A stretch of DNA of 64,000 bases from positions 186,001-250,000 of the forward strand of contig NZ_FNZM01000004.1 in the NCBI RefSeq assembly GCF_900109265.1, in the 5' to 3' direction. This document shows, in pieces, positions 38,065 to 48,348 of the stretch. The notes beneath the pieces are model-generated. The model was not told the origin of the DNA, made no database searches, and saw only the letters and a list, made by a program, of their open reading frames with translations. Numbering within the stretch: position 1 is the stretch's first letter; each line of letters begins with the position of its first letter. Made by a program: the position numbers and the translations under genes. This DNA comes from Paraburkholderia tropica. GTDB lineage: Bacteria; Pseudomonadota; Gammaproteobacteria; Burkholderiales; Burkholderiaceae.

Positions 38065-38834
38065 CAGTCCTCTCCGAGATACGCCTTGATCACGCGCGGG
38101 TCGTTGCGCACTTCATCGGGTTTGCCGATCATGATCGGTTTGCCGTGCTCCATCACCAGAATGCGATCCGACACGCCCATCACGAGGCTCATGTCGTGTT
38201 CGATCAGGAGTACGGAGATTCCGAACTCATTGCGCAAGCCGTCGACCATCTGCTGCAGCTCGATCTTTTCCTGCGGATTGAGACCGGCAGCCGGTTCATC
38301 GAGCATCAGCAGACGCGGATCGGTAATCATGCAGCGCGCGATTTCGAGGCGTCGCTGATGACCGTACGAGAGCGTGCCCGCTTCGCGATTGGCCACGTTT
38401 TTCAGGCCCACGCGATCGAGCCAGTACGCGGCGCGTTCGAGCGCGGCGCGTTCGGCGCGACGATAGCCGGGCGTGGCGAACAGGCCGCTCAGCATGTTGC
38501 GGTTGACCTTCAGGTGCTGCGCGACCATCAGGTTTTCGAGCACCGTCAACTGCTTGAAGAGGCGAATGTTCTGGAACGTGCGCACGAGGCCGCGGCGCGC
38601 CACCATGTGGCTCGGCTGGCCCGTGATCGCATGGCCGTCGAGCACGATGTCGCCCGCGGTGGGCTTGTAGAAGCCGCCCACGCAGTTGAACACCGTGGTC
38701 TTGCCCGCGCCGTTCGGCCCGATGATGGCGAACACTTCGTTCGGACGCACATCGAAGTCGATGCCGTCGACGGCCAGCAGACCGCCGAAGCGCATCTGCA
38801 AGCCCGCTACTTTCAACAGGTTTTGTGCGCTCAT
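38064..38834 (-). CDS. livG: Branched-chain amino-acid ABC transporter ATP-binding protein LivG
   Basis: Second ATPase of the Liv transporter, 256 residues, the usual LivG length. It has Walker [10 protein letters not shown], signature [13 protein letters not shown] and Walker [13 protein letters not shown], plus the LivG-type insert [21 protein letters not shown]. The ATG at 38834 overlaps the livM stop as ATGA. The open frame extends further upstream, but that part is livM in another frame. Confidence 0.95.
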
Positions 38835-40111
38835 TGCGGCAACTCCACATGCGGACGGCTGGCAGGCAACAGACCCTGCGGACGCCACATCATCATCAGC
38901 ACCATCACCAGACCGAAAATCAGCATGCGATATTCGGCGAAGCCGCGCGCCACTTCCGGCAGCGCCGTCAGCAGGATCGCCGCGAGCACCACGCCGAGCT
39001 GCGAGCCCATTCCGCCCAGCACGACCACGGCGAGAATCAGCGCCGACTCGATGAAGGTGAACGACTCGGGTGTGACGAGGCCCTGGCGCGCCGCGAAGAA
39101 CGCGCCCGCGAGACCCGCGAACGACGCACCCAGCGTGAACGCCGAGAGCTTGATGCGCGTGGGATTCAGACCGAGCGAGCGGCACGCGATTTCATCTTCG
39201 CGCAGCGCTTCCCAGGCGCGGCCCATCGGCATGCGCAGCAGGCGGCTCGTGACGAACAGCGTGAACGCGACCAGCACCAGCGCGAGCAGGTACAGGAAGA
39301 TCACCATGTGCTCGCCGCTGTACTCGATACCGATCAGATCGTTGAAGGTCTTCGCGCCATCGACGCTCGCGTGGCGCGCGAGTTCGAAACCGAACACGGT
39401 GGGCTTCGGAATCCCCGAGATGCCGTCCGGGCCGCCCGTGATGCTCGTGAGGTTATTGAGCAGCAGGCGGATGATTTCGCCGAAACCGAGCGTGACGATC
39501 GCGAGATAGTCGCCGCGCAGACGCAGCACCGGAAAGCCCAGCACGAAACCGAACGTGGCCGAGGCCAGCGCCGCGAGCGGCAGGCATTCCCAGAACGTGA
39601 AGCCGAAGTACTGGTTGAGCAGCGCGTACGTATAGCCGCCCACCGCGTAAAAGCCCACGTAACCGAGGTCGAGCAGACCCGCGAAACCCACCACGATATT
39701 CAGGCCGAGGCCGAGGATCACGTAGATGAGCGCGAGCGTCGCGACGTCGATCGAGCCGCGCGAGCCCATGAACGGGAACAGCGCGCCGAACGCGAGCAGC
39801 ACCCAGATCGCCACGCGCTGCTGACGCGCGCCGAGCGCGGGCGCCGAGGGCAGCTTCAGGCCGCTCGTCGCGCGCTGGAACAGCGGCTTGACGAGCTGGA
39901 ACACGAACACCACGGCGGCGGCGATCCACACCGGACGCCAGTGTTGCTGCAGCACGACCTGATAGCCGTCGAGCGTCAGTTGCAGGCCGAGAATCGGCGC
40001 GGTCAGGATGATGGTCGCGACGGCGGCGGCGAACGCGCCCTTCACCGTCTGCGCCGACGACTGGCCGTGCGCGCGAGTGTCGGCCGCGCGAACCGGAACA
40101 GATTGGCTCAT
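38831..40111 (-). CDS. livM: Branched-chain amino-acid ABC transporter permease LivM
   Basis: Inner-membrane permease of 426 residues with about ten hydrophobic segments. The core motif [20 protein letters not shown] and the EAA-like [20 protein letters not shown] are those of LivM. The N-terminal 100 residues, with two extra membrane segments, make it longer than many LivM proteins, as in E. coli. It stands seven bases after livH and overlaps livG by four. Confidence 0.95.
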   Translation of the reverse strand: MSQSVPVRAADTRAHGQSSAQTVKGAFAAAVATIILTAPILGLQLTLDGYQVVLQQHWRPVWIAAAVVFVFQLVKPLFQRATSGLKLPSAPALGARQQRVAIWVLLAFGALFPFMGSRGSIDVATLALIYVILGLGLNIVVGFAGLLDLGYVGFYAVGGYTYALLNQYFGFTFWECLPLAALASATFGFVLGFPVLRLRGDYLAIVTLGFGEIIRLLLNNLTSITGGPDGISGIPKPTVFGFELARHASVDGAKTFNDLIGIEYSGEHMVIFLYLLALVLVAFTLFVTSRLLRMPMGRAWEALREDEIACRSLGLNPTRIKLSAFTLGASFAGLAGAFFAARQGLVTPESFTFIESALILAVVVLGGMGSQLGVVLAAILLTALPEVARGFAEYRMLIFGLVMVLMMMWRPQGLLPASRPHVELPQ

Positions 40112-40118
40112 ATCGACC

Positions 40119-41045
<927 letters not shown>

Positions 41046-41135
41046 GCGTAAGCCCCGCGGCCATGAAGCCGATGAGAGACCTTGGAGAAACTCTTGAAAC
41101 CGTGACGATCCGTCCGCTGTTGCGCATCGTTGGAA

Positions 41136-41170
41136 AACGCCCCGCCCGCCGCGACGGCGAACGGGGCGTT
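41136..41170 (-). terminator. Hairpin with T-run between livJ and livH
   Basis: Read on the minus strand, AACGCCCCG (41170-41162) pairs with CGGGGCGTT (41144-41136) across a GC-rich 17-base loop and is followed by TTTTCC. It begins 17 bases after the livJ stop. It can act as a partial terminator that lets the binding protein be made in excess over the membrane parts. Confidence 0.7.
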
Positions 41171-41187
41171 GCGATGCGCGGCGAGAA

Positions 41188-42303
41188 TCAGTTCGCGGCG
41201 GTCTTCGTGGCGTCCTTGTGCCACGTGTAGACGACGAAACGGAACGACTTCAGGTCGCCCTGCTTGTCGTATTCCACCTTGCCGATCGGCGTGTTGAACG
41301 CGTTGGCGTGCAGGTAGGCCGCGACCTTGGTCGGGTCCGTGCTCTTCGCGCCCTTGATGCCGTCGGCGATCACTTCGACCGCTGCGTAGGCCGGCATCTG
41401 GAACGGACCGTTCGCGTCGCGCTTGCCGTCGGCGAAGGCCTTCACGAGCTTCGCGTTGGCCGGGTCGGCGGCGAAGTCGGCCGGCAGCGTCACGAGCATG
41501 CCTTCCGAAGCCGGGCCGGCGATCGCCGTCACGTCCTTGTTGCCCACGCCTTCCGGACCCATGAACGTCGCCTTCACGCCCTGTTCACGCGACTGGCGCA
41601 TGAGCAGGCCCATTTCCGGGTGGTAGCCGCCGAAGTAGACGAAGTCCACGCCCTGCGACTTGAGCTTCGTGACGACTGCCGAGTAGTCCGAATCACCGGC
41701 ATTGATGCCTTCGAACACGACGACCGGAATGTGCGCCTTGTCGAGCGCGGCCTTCACCGACGTCGCGATGCCCTGACCGTACGACTGCTTGTCGTGCAGG
41801 ATCGCGACCTTCTTCGGCTTGACCTTGTTGATGATGTACGCAGCGGCTGCCGGACCTTGCTGGTCGTCGCGGCCGATGGTGCGGAAGATGAACTGGCGCT
41901 TCTTGCCTTCGGTCAGCTGCGGCGCGGTCGCCGACGGCGTGACCATCACGACGCCTTCGTTCTCGTAGATGTCGGAAGCGGGGATCGTCGAGCCCGAGCA
42001 GACGTGGCCGACCACGTACTGGATGTGCTGCGAGACGATCTTGTTCGCGACGGCGACGGCTTGCTTCGGCTCGCAGGCGTCGTCCATCAGGACGGCTTCG
42101 AGCTTGTTGCCGTTCACGCCGCCAGCGGCATTGATCTGTTCGATCGCGGTCAGGGCACCCGCCTTGACCATGTCGCCGTACTGGGCGACCGGGCCGCTGA
42201 ACGGACCGGCAATGGCGATCTTCACGGTATCGGCTTGCGCGGATGCACCAAAGGCGAGCAGCGCGGCAGCCAGGGAAACTGCGGTGAGGCGGGACAACGT
42301 CAT
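41188..42303 (-). CDS. livJ: Branched-chain amino-acid ABC transporter substrate-binding protein LivJ/LivK
   Basis: Periplasmic binding protein of 371 residues that captures leucine, isoleucine or valine. A signal peptide of about 24 residues ends in ASAQA. The mature part has VKIAIAGPFSGPVAQYGDMV, the ligand-binding SATAPQLTEGKK (binding serines/threonines) and VGHVCSGSTIPASDI with paired cysteines. The ATG at 42303 has GAGGAG upstream. It leads the livJHMGF operon. Exact amino-acid preference is not visible. Confidence 0.95.
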   Translation of the reverse strand: MTLSRLTAVSLAAALLAFGASAQADTVKIAIAGPFSGPVAQYGDMVKAGALTAIEQINAAGGVNGNKLEAVLMDDACEPKQAVAVANKIVSQHIQYVVGHVCSGSTIPASDIYENEGVVMVTPSATAPQLTEGKKRQFIFRTIGRDDQQGPAAAAYIINKVKPKKVAILHDKQSYGQGIATSVKAALDKAHIPVVVFEGINAGDSDYSAVVTKLKSQGVDFVYFGGYHPEMGLLMRQSREQGVKATFMGPEGVGNKDVTAIAGPASEGMLVTLPADFAADPANAKLVKAFADGKRDANGPFQMPAYAAVEVIADGIKGAKSTDPTKVAAYLHANAFNTPIGKVEYDKQGDLKSFRFVVYTWHKDATKTAAN

Positions 42304-43355
42304 CAGGAGCTCCTCGATTGTTTTCGGGTCAACCGGTCAGACGGATTGACCTGCGCAAACGAACAGCACCCCAATGGCGAGCATTGGAGAACGACAACGA
42401 CGGGCCAGAAAAGAAAGACGCAACGGGGCCCGGCATATATCACCCGCTTTGTTGCGGTTGAGTTCGGAGAGATCACGTGGATACGTGTCTCTGTTGCGCA
42501 AGCGATCCGCCTGCCCCGTTCACTGCATTTCGCGCCGGGAAGGTGGTCCGGGCTCAATCAGCGACCCGCGGATGCTATCAATAAACCCTCCCACTCGCAA
42601 GCAAGGGTTTTTTCCGATACCTACAGGGGTATTGACTTGAGTCAATTGACGAAAATCATTAGGAACCGCTTGAAAACATTTGGAAAATGACCGGTGGCCG
42701 CGACGCGACATCGGCCGTTCACGCGCTGAGGCCCGGCTGGCGTGGCACGACGGATTTCATTTTCCGATCCGAAATAAATGGCGCGGTTTTTTCCTTTCGG
42801 AAACCGCCGTGATTTCCGAATCGAAACTATTTATCCGATCGGAAACTTACGTCATTCACATCAAGCAATATCAATACAATTCGCACATGCGCATACAGGA
42901 AAACCCTAAATGCAGAACGCGCCAAGTCGTTGATTCGATTCACAAAACTTACACAAACATTTCAATCGACTCGCGGAGTCGGATGGAGACTCCGAGAAAA
43001 TCGCCGCACACACACGCTGCGGATATTTCCATTTGGAAACCAGGAAAATTTTCGGGCGCCTACGTATTTTTCTAAAAAATGGGCCAACGACGTTGATGAA
43101 AATCAGCGGACATACCGTCGCATTACCGCACCACTGCGCCGCAGCGTCGTTCCAGACGCGCGAACTCCGGTGTATGCTCGCTGCCTCGCCGCCGGTCTTA
43201 TGCACCAACGCGGCGCACGGCGTGCGGGCATGACCGGGGCACCTTTGCGGGCCAACTTCCGGGGCACCACGGGCGCCGCGCGCCGCGCTGCGGCGAAGCC
43301 GCACACAGCGGCCCACACCCGTCCAGAACCGAACATTCGGGGGAGATCAAAGAGA
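42304..43355. other. Long intergenic region between divergent liv and PF04392-type ABC operons
   Basis: No supported gene occurs in these 1052 bases. The centre (about 42640-43080) is AT-rich, and the right end before 43356 is GC-rich with no ribosome binding sites for its short frames. Several TTTCC...GGAAA-like dyads occur (42761-42845 and 43026-43039). A weak hairpin AAACCCT/AGGGTTT followed by T stands near 42585-42615. Both operon promoters must lie here; a small RNA cannot be excluded. Confidence 0.55.
42761..42845. repeat. Cluster of TTTCCGA/TCGAAA-type dyads
   Basis: TTTCCGATCCGAAA (42761-42774) and TTTCCGAATCGAAA (42813-42826) share the same outer arms. ATCCGATCGGAAA at 42833-42845 has the palindrome CCGATCGG. 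A related TTTCC-ATTT-GGAAA lies at 43026-43039. Repetition in one non-coding region suggests binding sites for one regulator. Confidence 0.5.
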
Positions 43356-44345
43356 ATGAAGACCGTCAAACTGGCCGCCCGCGCCGCCACCCTTACCCTG
43401 ATCGCCAGCGCCGCCGCGCTCTCGCTCGCCTGCGGCGCCGCGCACGCAGCCGAGACCGCCACCGTCGAAGTGCTCTCGATCGTCGAACATCCGGCGCTCG
43501 ACGCGATCCGCGACGGCGTGCGCGACGAGCTGAAGGCCGCCGGCTACGACGCCGGCAAGAACCTCAAGTGGGAATACCAGAGCGCGCAGGGCAACACCGG
43601 CACCGCCGCGCAGATCGCGCGCAAGTTCGTCGGCGATAACCCGAGCGCGATCGTCGCCATCGCGACGCCGTCGGCGCAGGCCGTGGTGGCCGCAACGAAG
43701 TCGGTGCCCGTGGTCTATTCGGGCGTGACCGATCCGGTCGCCGCGCAGCTCGTCAAGACGTGGACGGCGAGCGGCACCAACGTGACCGGCGTGTCCGACA
43801 AGCTGCCGCTCGACAAGCAGGTCGCGCTGATCAAGCGCGTCGTGCCGAACGCGAAGACGGTGGGCATGGTCTACAACCCCGGCGAAGCAAACTCGGTCGT
43901 GGTCGTGAAGGAACTGAAGGCACTGCTCGCGCAGCAAGGCATGACGCTCAAGGAAGCCGCCGCGCCGCGCACCGTGGACATCGGCTCGGCCGCCAAGAGC
44001 CTGATCGGCAAGGTCGACGTGATCTATACGAACACCGACAACAACGTCGTCTCGGCCTACGAAGCGCTCGTGAAAGTCGCCAACGACGCGAAGATCCCGC
44101 TCGTCGCGTCCGACACGGACAGCGTGAAGCGCGGCGCGATCGCGGCGCTCGGCATCGACTACAGCGACCTCGGCCATCAGACCGGCAAGGTCGTCGTGCG
44201 CATACTGAAGGGCGAAAAGCCCGGTTCGATCGCTTCGGAAACCAGCAACAAGCTGCAACTGTTCGTGAATCCGGCCGCCGCGCAGAAGCAAGGCGTGACG
44301 CTGTCGGCCGATCTGCTCAAGGACGCGACTTCGGTCGTGAAGTAA
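43356..44345 (+). CDS. ABC transporter substrate-binding protein, PF04392 family (TrpX-like)
   Basis: Periplasmic binding protein of 329 residues. A signal peptide of about 34 residues ends in AAHAA. The mature chain has VEVLSIVEHPALDAIRDGVR, GNTGTAAQIARKFVGDNPSA, VYSGVTDPVAAQLV and GMVYNPGEANSVVVV, the pattern of the PF04392 family. Some Firmicutes members are linked to tryptophan uptake, so the ligand may be an aromatic amino acid, but this is only by analogy. A GGGGGAGA stretch lies about 11 bases before the ATG at 43356. It is followed by its permease and ATPase genes. Confidence 0.9.
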   Translation: MKTVKLAARAATLTLIASAAALSLACGAAHAAETATVEVLSIVEHPALDAIRDGVRDELKAAGYDAGKNLKWEYQSAQGNTGTAAQIARKFVGDNPSAIVAIATPSAQAVVAATKSVPVVYSGVTDPVAAQLVKTWTASGTNVTGVSDKLPLDKQVALIKRVVPNAKTVGMVYNPGEANSVVVVKELKALLAQQGMTLKEAAAPRTVDIGSAAKSLIGKVDVIYTNTDNNVVSAYEALVKVANDAKIPLVASDTDSVKRGAIAALGIDYSDLGHQTGKVVVRILKGEKPGSIASETSNKLQLFVNPAAAQKQGVTLSADLLKDATSVVK

Positions 44346-44557
44346 GGCCCGCGCGCGCATGAAGGATCGACAGCCGAGCAGGTAGCGCGCGCCGCGTTTC
44401 CCATCGGAAACGGCCGCCCGCCGTCGATTCCGCAAGGCCCGCCAGGGCACCCTCGCACGCGCCGGCGTGCGGCCTCACCCGGGCCGCACGCCGCTGCGGC
44501 GACCGATCCGGCGACGTCGCCACAATCGACGCGCCGGAGACCGCAACAGGATTCCCC

Positions 44558-45454
44558 ATGTCCCTCTATTCGCTGCTGGGCGCGCTGGAGATCGGCCTGA
44601 TCTTCAGTCTCGTCGCCCTCGGGGTGCTGATCTCGTTTCGCATCCTCAACTTCCCCGACCTGACCGTCGACGGCAGCTTTCCGCTCGGCGGCGCCGTCGC
44701 GGCAACGCTGATCGCCAGCGGCCACGATCCGTTTCTCGCCACCGTCTGCGCGATGCTCGCGGGCGCCGCCGCCGGTTTCGTCACGGGTTGGCTCAACGTA
44801 CGCCTGAAAATCATGGATTTGCTCGCCAGCATCCTGATGATGATCGCGCTCTACTCGATCAATCTGCGCGTGATGGGCGCGCCCAACGTGCCGCTCATTT
44901 CCGAAGCCACCGTCTTCACGATGATCCAGCCCGCGTGGCTGCCCGACTACGTGCTGCGCCCGCTCGCGCTGCTCGTCGTCGTGTGCGTGGCGAAGTTCGG
45001 CGTGGACTGGTTCTTCTCGTCCGAATACGGTCTCGCGTTGCGCGCGACCGGCGCGAATCCGCGCATGGCGCGCGCGCAGGGCATCGCCACCGGCCGCGCC
45101 ACGCTCGCGGGCATGGCGCTGTCGAACGCGCTCGTCGCACTCGCCGGTTCGCTGTTCGCGCAGACCCAGGGCGGCTCGGATATTTCGATGGGCATCGGCA
45201 CCATCGTGATCGGCCTCGCGGCGGTGATCATCGGTGAAAGCATTCTGCCTGCGCGCCGTCTCGTGCTCACGACGCTCGCCGCCGTGCTCGGCGCGATTCT
45301 CTATCGCTTCTTCATTGCGCTCGCGCTCAACAGCGACTTCATCGGCCTCAAGGCGCAGGATCTGAATCTCGTGACCGCCGTGCTCGTGACGATCGCGCTC
45401 GTGCTGCCCGCGACGCGCAAGAAGCTGTTTGGCCGCAAGAACGGGAGAGGCTAA
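44558..45454 (+). CDS. ABC transporter permease (TrpY-like, BPD-type 2)
   Basis: Inner-membrane permease of 298 residues with about eight hydrophobic segments. It starts YSLLGALEIGLIFSLVALGV and has NFPDLTVDGSFPLGGAVAAT, typical for the permeases partnered with PF04392 binding proteins. The cytoplasmic coupling loop is near residues 155-185 (GLALRATGANPRMARAQGI). It lies 212 bases after the binding-protein gene and four bases before the ATPase gene. The three genes form one transport system. Confidence 0.92.
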   Translation: MSLYSLLGALEIGLIFSLVALGVLISFRILNFPDLTVDGSFPLGGAVAATLIASGHDPFLATVCAMLAGAAAGFVTGWLNVRLKIMDLLASILMMIALYSINLRVMGAPNVPLISEATVFTMIQPAWLPDYVLRPLALLVVVCVAKFGVDWFFSSEYGLALRATGANPRMARAQGIATGRATLAGMALSNALVALAGSLFAQTQGGSDISMGIGTIVIGLAAVIIGESILPARRLVLTTLAAVLGAILYRFFIALALNSDFIGLKAQDLNLVTAVLVTIALVLPATRKKLFGRKNGRG

Positions 45455-45457
45455 GCC

Positions 45458-46252
45458 ATGCTCAGCGCACAAGACCTTCGACTCACTTTCAATCCCGGCA
45501 CGCCGATCGAGACGCGCGCGCTGCGCGGGCTCACGCTCGAGATTCCGACCGGCCAGTTCGTGGCTGTGATCGGCTCGAACGGCGCAGGCAAATCGACCTT
45601 CCTCAACGCGATCAGCGGCGACCAGATGGTCGACGAAGGCACGATCACGATCGACGGCCAGGACGTCACGAAGAAGCAGGCCTGGGACCGCGCGCATCTG
45701 GTCGCACGCGTGTTTCAGGACCCGATGGCGGGCACCTGCGAGGCGCTCACGATCGAGGAGAACATGGCGCTCGCGATGGCGCGCGGCAAGCGGCGCGGCT
45801 TCGGTTCGGCACTGAAAAAACAGGATCGCGAGCTGTTTCGCGACAAGCTGCGGCTGCTGAATCTGGGCCTGGAAAATCGTCTGACCGACCGCATCGGGCT
45901 GCTCTCGGGCGGCCAGCGCCAGGCCGTGAGTCTGCTGATGGCGTCGCTGCAACCGTCGCGCATTCTGCTGCTCGACGAGCACACGGCCGCGCTCGATCCG
46001 AAGACCGCCGCGTTCGTGCTCGAACTCACGGCGCGCATCGTCGAAGAAGCGAAACTCACGACGATGATGGTCACGCACAGCATGCGCCAGGCGCTCGATT
46101 ACGGTCAGCGCACCGTGATGCTGCATCAGGGCCAGGTGGTGCTCGACGTGTCCGGCGAGCAGCGCCGCGGCCTCGACGTGCCCGACCTGCTGCGCATGTT
46201 CGAGCAGAATCGCCACGAGCAACTCGACGACGACGCTTTGCTGCTGGGCTGA
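45458..46252 (+). CDS. ABC transporter ATP-binding protein (TrpZ-like)
   Basis: Cytoplasmic ATPase of 264 residues. It has Walker A GSNGAGKST, signature LSGGQRQAVSLLM and Walker B ILLLDEHTAALDP. The His in DEHTAALD in place of the usual Pro is normal for ATPases of this transporter type. It is the last gene of the three-gene operon; a strong terminator follows at 46286. Confidence 0.94.
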   Translation: MLSAQDLRLTFNPGTPIETRALRGLTLEIPTGQFVAVIGSNGAGKSTFLNAISGDQMVDEGTITIDGQDVTKKQAWDRAHLVARVFQDPMAGTCEALTIEENMALAMARGKRRGFGSALKKQDRELFRDKLRLLNLGLENRLTDRIGLLSGGQRQAVSLLMASLQPSRILLLDEHTAALDPKTAAFVLELTARIVEEAKLTTMMVTHSMRQALDYGQRTVMLHQGQVVLDVSGEQRRGLDVPDLLRMFEQNRHEQLDDDALLLG

Positions 46253-46285
46253 TTTTCCGACGCGACTCAACGCCATCGGCAAGAT

Positions 46286-46320
46286 AAAAAGCCCGCTTCC
46301 CTCCGGAAGCGGGCTTTTTT
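46286..46320. terminator. Strong bidirectional terminator
   Basis: A 15-bp perfect stem (46286-46300 with 46305-46319), loop CTCC, with AAAAA and TTTTTT flanks. It ends the ABC operon and also suits the convergent thioesterase gene that stops at 46370. Confidence 0.95.
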
Positions 46321-46369
46321 ACGCCTGACCGATTAATTCGGATCCCGAATCAACCAGCAATCCCGGCAA

Positions 46370-46765
46370 TCAAGCCGATTTCGCGTACTTGAACGTGCCT
46401 TGCGCGCTCGCGATCAGCAGCGTGTCGTCCACCCAGGCTTCCGCGCGCGCGAAGAAAATCGAACGGCCGCCGCGTTCGAGAAAACCCTTCGCGCGGACGA
46501 ACTGGCCCAGACCCTTGTCGAGATAATTGGTGGTGAGCGAGAGCGTGAAGCCGTGCCGCTTGGGCGCGTCCAGTTCGGCGAACAGGCCCGCATAGCCCGC
46601 GGCGGCGTCGAGCAGCGTGGCGATCGCGCCGCCTTGCAGCACGCCCTGGCGATTGAGCTTCGATGCGTCGATCGGCATCAGCAGTTCGGCGTAGCCTTCG
46701 CGCCAGGCCGCGACGCTCACGCCGAGCGTTTCGAGAAACGGATTGTCGACGGCGAATTGCGTCAT
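46370..46765 (-). CDS. PaaI-like hotdog-fold thioesterase
   Basis: Acyl-CoA thioesterase of 131 residues, probably a tetramer in the cytoplasm. The core has NRQGVLQGGAIATLLDAAAG (helix with the catalytic acidic residue Asp) and LSLTTNYLDKGLGQFVRAKG, the hotdog strands. The ATG at 46765 has GAGGGGA about nine bases upstream. An open frame upstream is only the 12-bp repeat region. The substrate is unknown; PaaI itself hydrolyses phenylacetyl-type CoA esters. It diverges from the aminotransferase gene. Confidence 0.87.
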   Translation of the reverse strand: MTQFAVDNPFLETLGVSVAAWREGYAELLMPIDASKLNRQGVLQGGAIATLLDAAAGYAGLFAELDAPKRHGFTLSLTTNYLDKGLGQFVRAKGFLERGGRSIFFARAEAWVDDTLLIASAQGTFKYAKSA

Positions 46766-46807
46766 GCGTGCTGTCCCCTCGGTGTTGTCGATGAATGCGG
46801 GCGCCGC

Positions 46808-46843
46808 GTTTGAAACGTCGTTTGAAACGTCGTTCGAAGCATC
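46808..46843. repeat. Three tandem 12-bp units
   Basis: GTTTGAAACGTC occurs at 46808-46819 and 46820-46831, and a changed copy GTTCGAAGCATC at 46832-46843. The array stands in the divergent gap, 43 bases before the thioesterase ATG. It may be a binding array, or a recent slippage product. Confidence 0.7.
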
Positions 46844-47028
46844 GTTGCAAAGCCGCGCCGCGCAGCCGATTATAGAACCCCGCGCCGCGCGTCGCAGCGC
46901 CGCATCCCGACTGTTCAGGCGAAAAGCGCACAACTGTACATGGTATTGCGCGGCGAGCCGGAGAACACTGTACGTTTCCCTTGCCGCCCGAGCGCGCGCA
47001 TTTCTCCACTGTCCGAAAAGGAATCATC

Positions 47029-48300
47029 ATGACCGACAACACGCGACCCACCGACTCCCTCACCCTGCAACGGGCGGCAGCGGCGGCCGCCGCCGCGTTG
47101 CCGGTCCCGTGCCCCGGCGTCGATCCGCTCACCGACATCCTGCCCGACGAGCCGCTGCTCATGATGGGCGCGGGCCCGGTGCCGATTCCGGACGCCGTCG
47201 CGAAGGCCAACTCGGTCGTCATCAATCACCTCGGCGACACCATGGCGCGCGTCATCGACCAGGTGAAAACCATGGCGCGCTACGTGTTCCAGACGCGTTC
47301 GAACTGGGTGCTCGGCGTGGCCGGCCCCGGCTCGGCGGCCATGGAAATGGCGATCTGCAACCTCGCCTGGCCCGGCACGCGCGTGCTCTCCATCGTCAAC
47401 GGCTTCTTCAGCGGCCGCATGGCGGAGATGGCGCGCCGCATCGGCGCCGACGTCACCACGCTCGACGTGCCCGACCGCGAGATCGCGTCGCTCGAAGCCG
47501 TCGCGCAGGCCATCGAACGCACGCGCCCGGCCATCGTCACCATCGTGCACGGCGAAACCTCGAACACGGTCTGGAACCGCCAGCTCAAGGACATCGTGCA
47601 GATCGCCAAGGCAGCGGGCGCGCTCGTGGTGGTGGACGCCGTCTGCACGCTGAGCACCATGCCGCTGGAAATGGACGCCTGGGGCATCGACACGGTGATT
47701 ACGGGCGGCCAGAAAGGTCTCTCGTCGATTCCGGGCGTCTCGCTGATCGCGTTCTCCGACGCCGCCTGGGAACGCGTGCGCACGCGCACCGCGCCGAACA
47801 CGCACTGGTGTCTCGACGCCGTGCTCGCCGAAAACTTCTGGCACAAGGCGGGCTATCACTACACCGCGCCGGTGTCGGGCGTGCTCGCGCTGCACGAAGC
47901 GCTGCGGCTCGTCTGCACGGAAACGCTGGAAAAGCGCTTCGCGCGCCATCAGCGCTGCTCGCTCGCGCTGCAAAGCGGCGTGGCGGCGCTCGGCCTCGCG
48001 CTGTACACGCCCGAGCTTTGCCGCCTGAATTCCGTGGTCGGCATCGAGTTGCCCAACGGCATCACGCCGCGCGACGTGTGCAATCACATCTCGCAGCAGT
48101 ATCAGGTGGAAATCGCTGGATCGTTCGGACTTCCAATCATTCGTATCGGACAGATGGGCGAGCAATGCCGCGAGCACCATCTGTTCCGCACCGTGCATGC
48201 GCTCGGCCGCACGATGCGCGATCTGGGCGCGAACGTCGATCTGCCCGCGGGGGTGGCCGCGCTCGAAGAGTCGCTGTCGGCGGCGAGCGCGCGGCGCTGA
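47029..48300 (+). CDS. Class V PLP-dependent aminotransferase (alanine/serine--glyoxylate type)
   Basis: Pyridoxal-phosphate enzyme of 423 residues. The Schiff-base lysine is Lys229 in ITGGQKGLSSIPG; the preceding VVVDAVCTLSTMPLEMDAWG holds the PLP-nitrogen Asp. The N-terminal LLMMGAGPVPIPDAVAKA and NHLGDTMARVIDQV are typical of the alanine-glyoxylate/serine-glyoxylate group. The ATG at 47029 has AAGGA seven bases upstream; an open frame reaching back to 46981 lacks a site. Likely role is glyoxylate or serine metabolism. Pyridoxamine-pyruvate type activity is an alternative. Confidence 0.88.
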   Translation: MTDNTRPTDSLTLQRAAAAAAAALPVPCPGVDPLTDILPDEPLLMMGAGPVPIPDAVAKANSVVINHLGDTMARVIDQVKTMARYVFQTRSNWVLGVAGPGSAAMEMAICNLAWPGTRVLSIVNGFFSGRMAEMARRIGADVTTLDVPDREIASLEAVAQAIERTRPAIVTIVHGETSNTVWNRQLKDIVQIAKAAGALVVVDAVCTLSTMPLEMDAWGIDTVITGGQKGLSSIPGVSLIAFSDAAWERVRTRTAPNTHWCLDAVLAENFWHKAGYHYTAPVSGVLALHEALRLVCTETLEKRFARHQRCSLALQSGVAALGLALYTPELCRLNSVVGIELPNGITPRDVCNHISQQYQVEIAGSFGLPIIRIGQMGEQCREHHLFRTVHALGRTMRDLGANVDLPAGVAALEESLSAASARR

Positions 48301-48324
48301 TCGCCCGCTGCACTAACGGACGTT

Positions 48325-48341
48325 CGCCGCGCTTCGCGGCG
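48325..48341. terminator. Short GC hairpin between convergent genes
   Basis: CGCCGCG and CGCGGCG pair across CTT, 24 bases after the aminotransferase stop and just before the methyltransferase stop. There is no T-run, so it is a weak candidate. Confidence 0.4.
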
Positions 48342-48348
48342 CGTCAAA

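Noticed and set aside
44177-46282. About 700-codon minus-strand frame opposite the PF04392-type ABC genes
   Set aside because: It lies antisense to a clear permease and ATPase, has random His/Arg-rich composition and no ribosome binding site.
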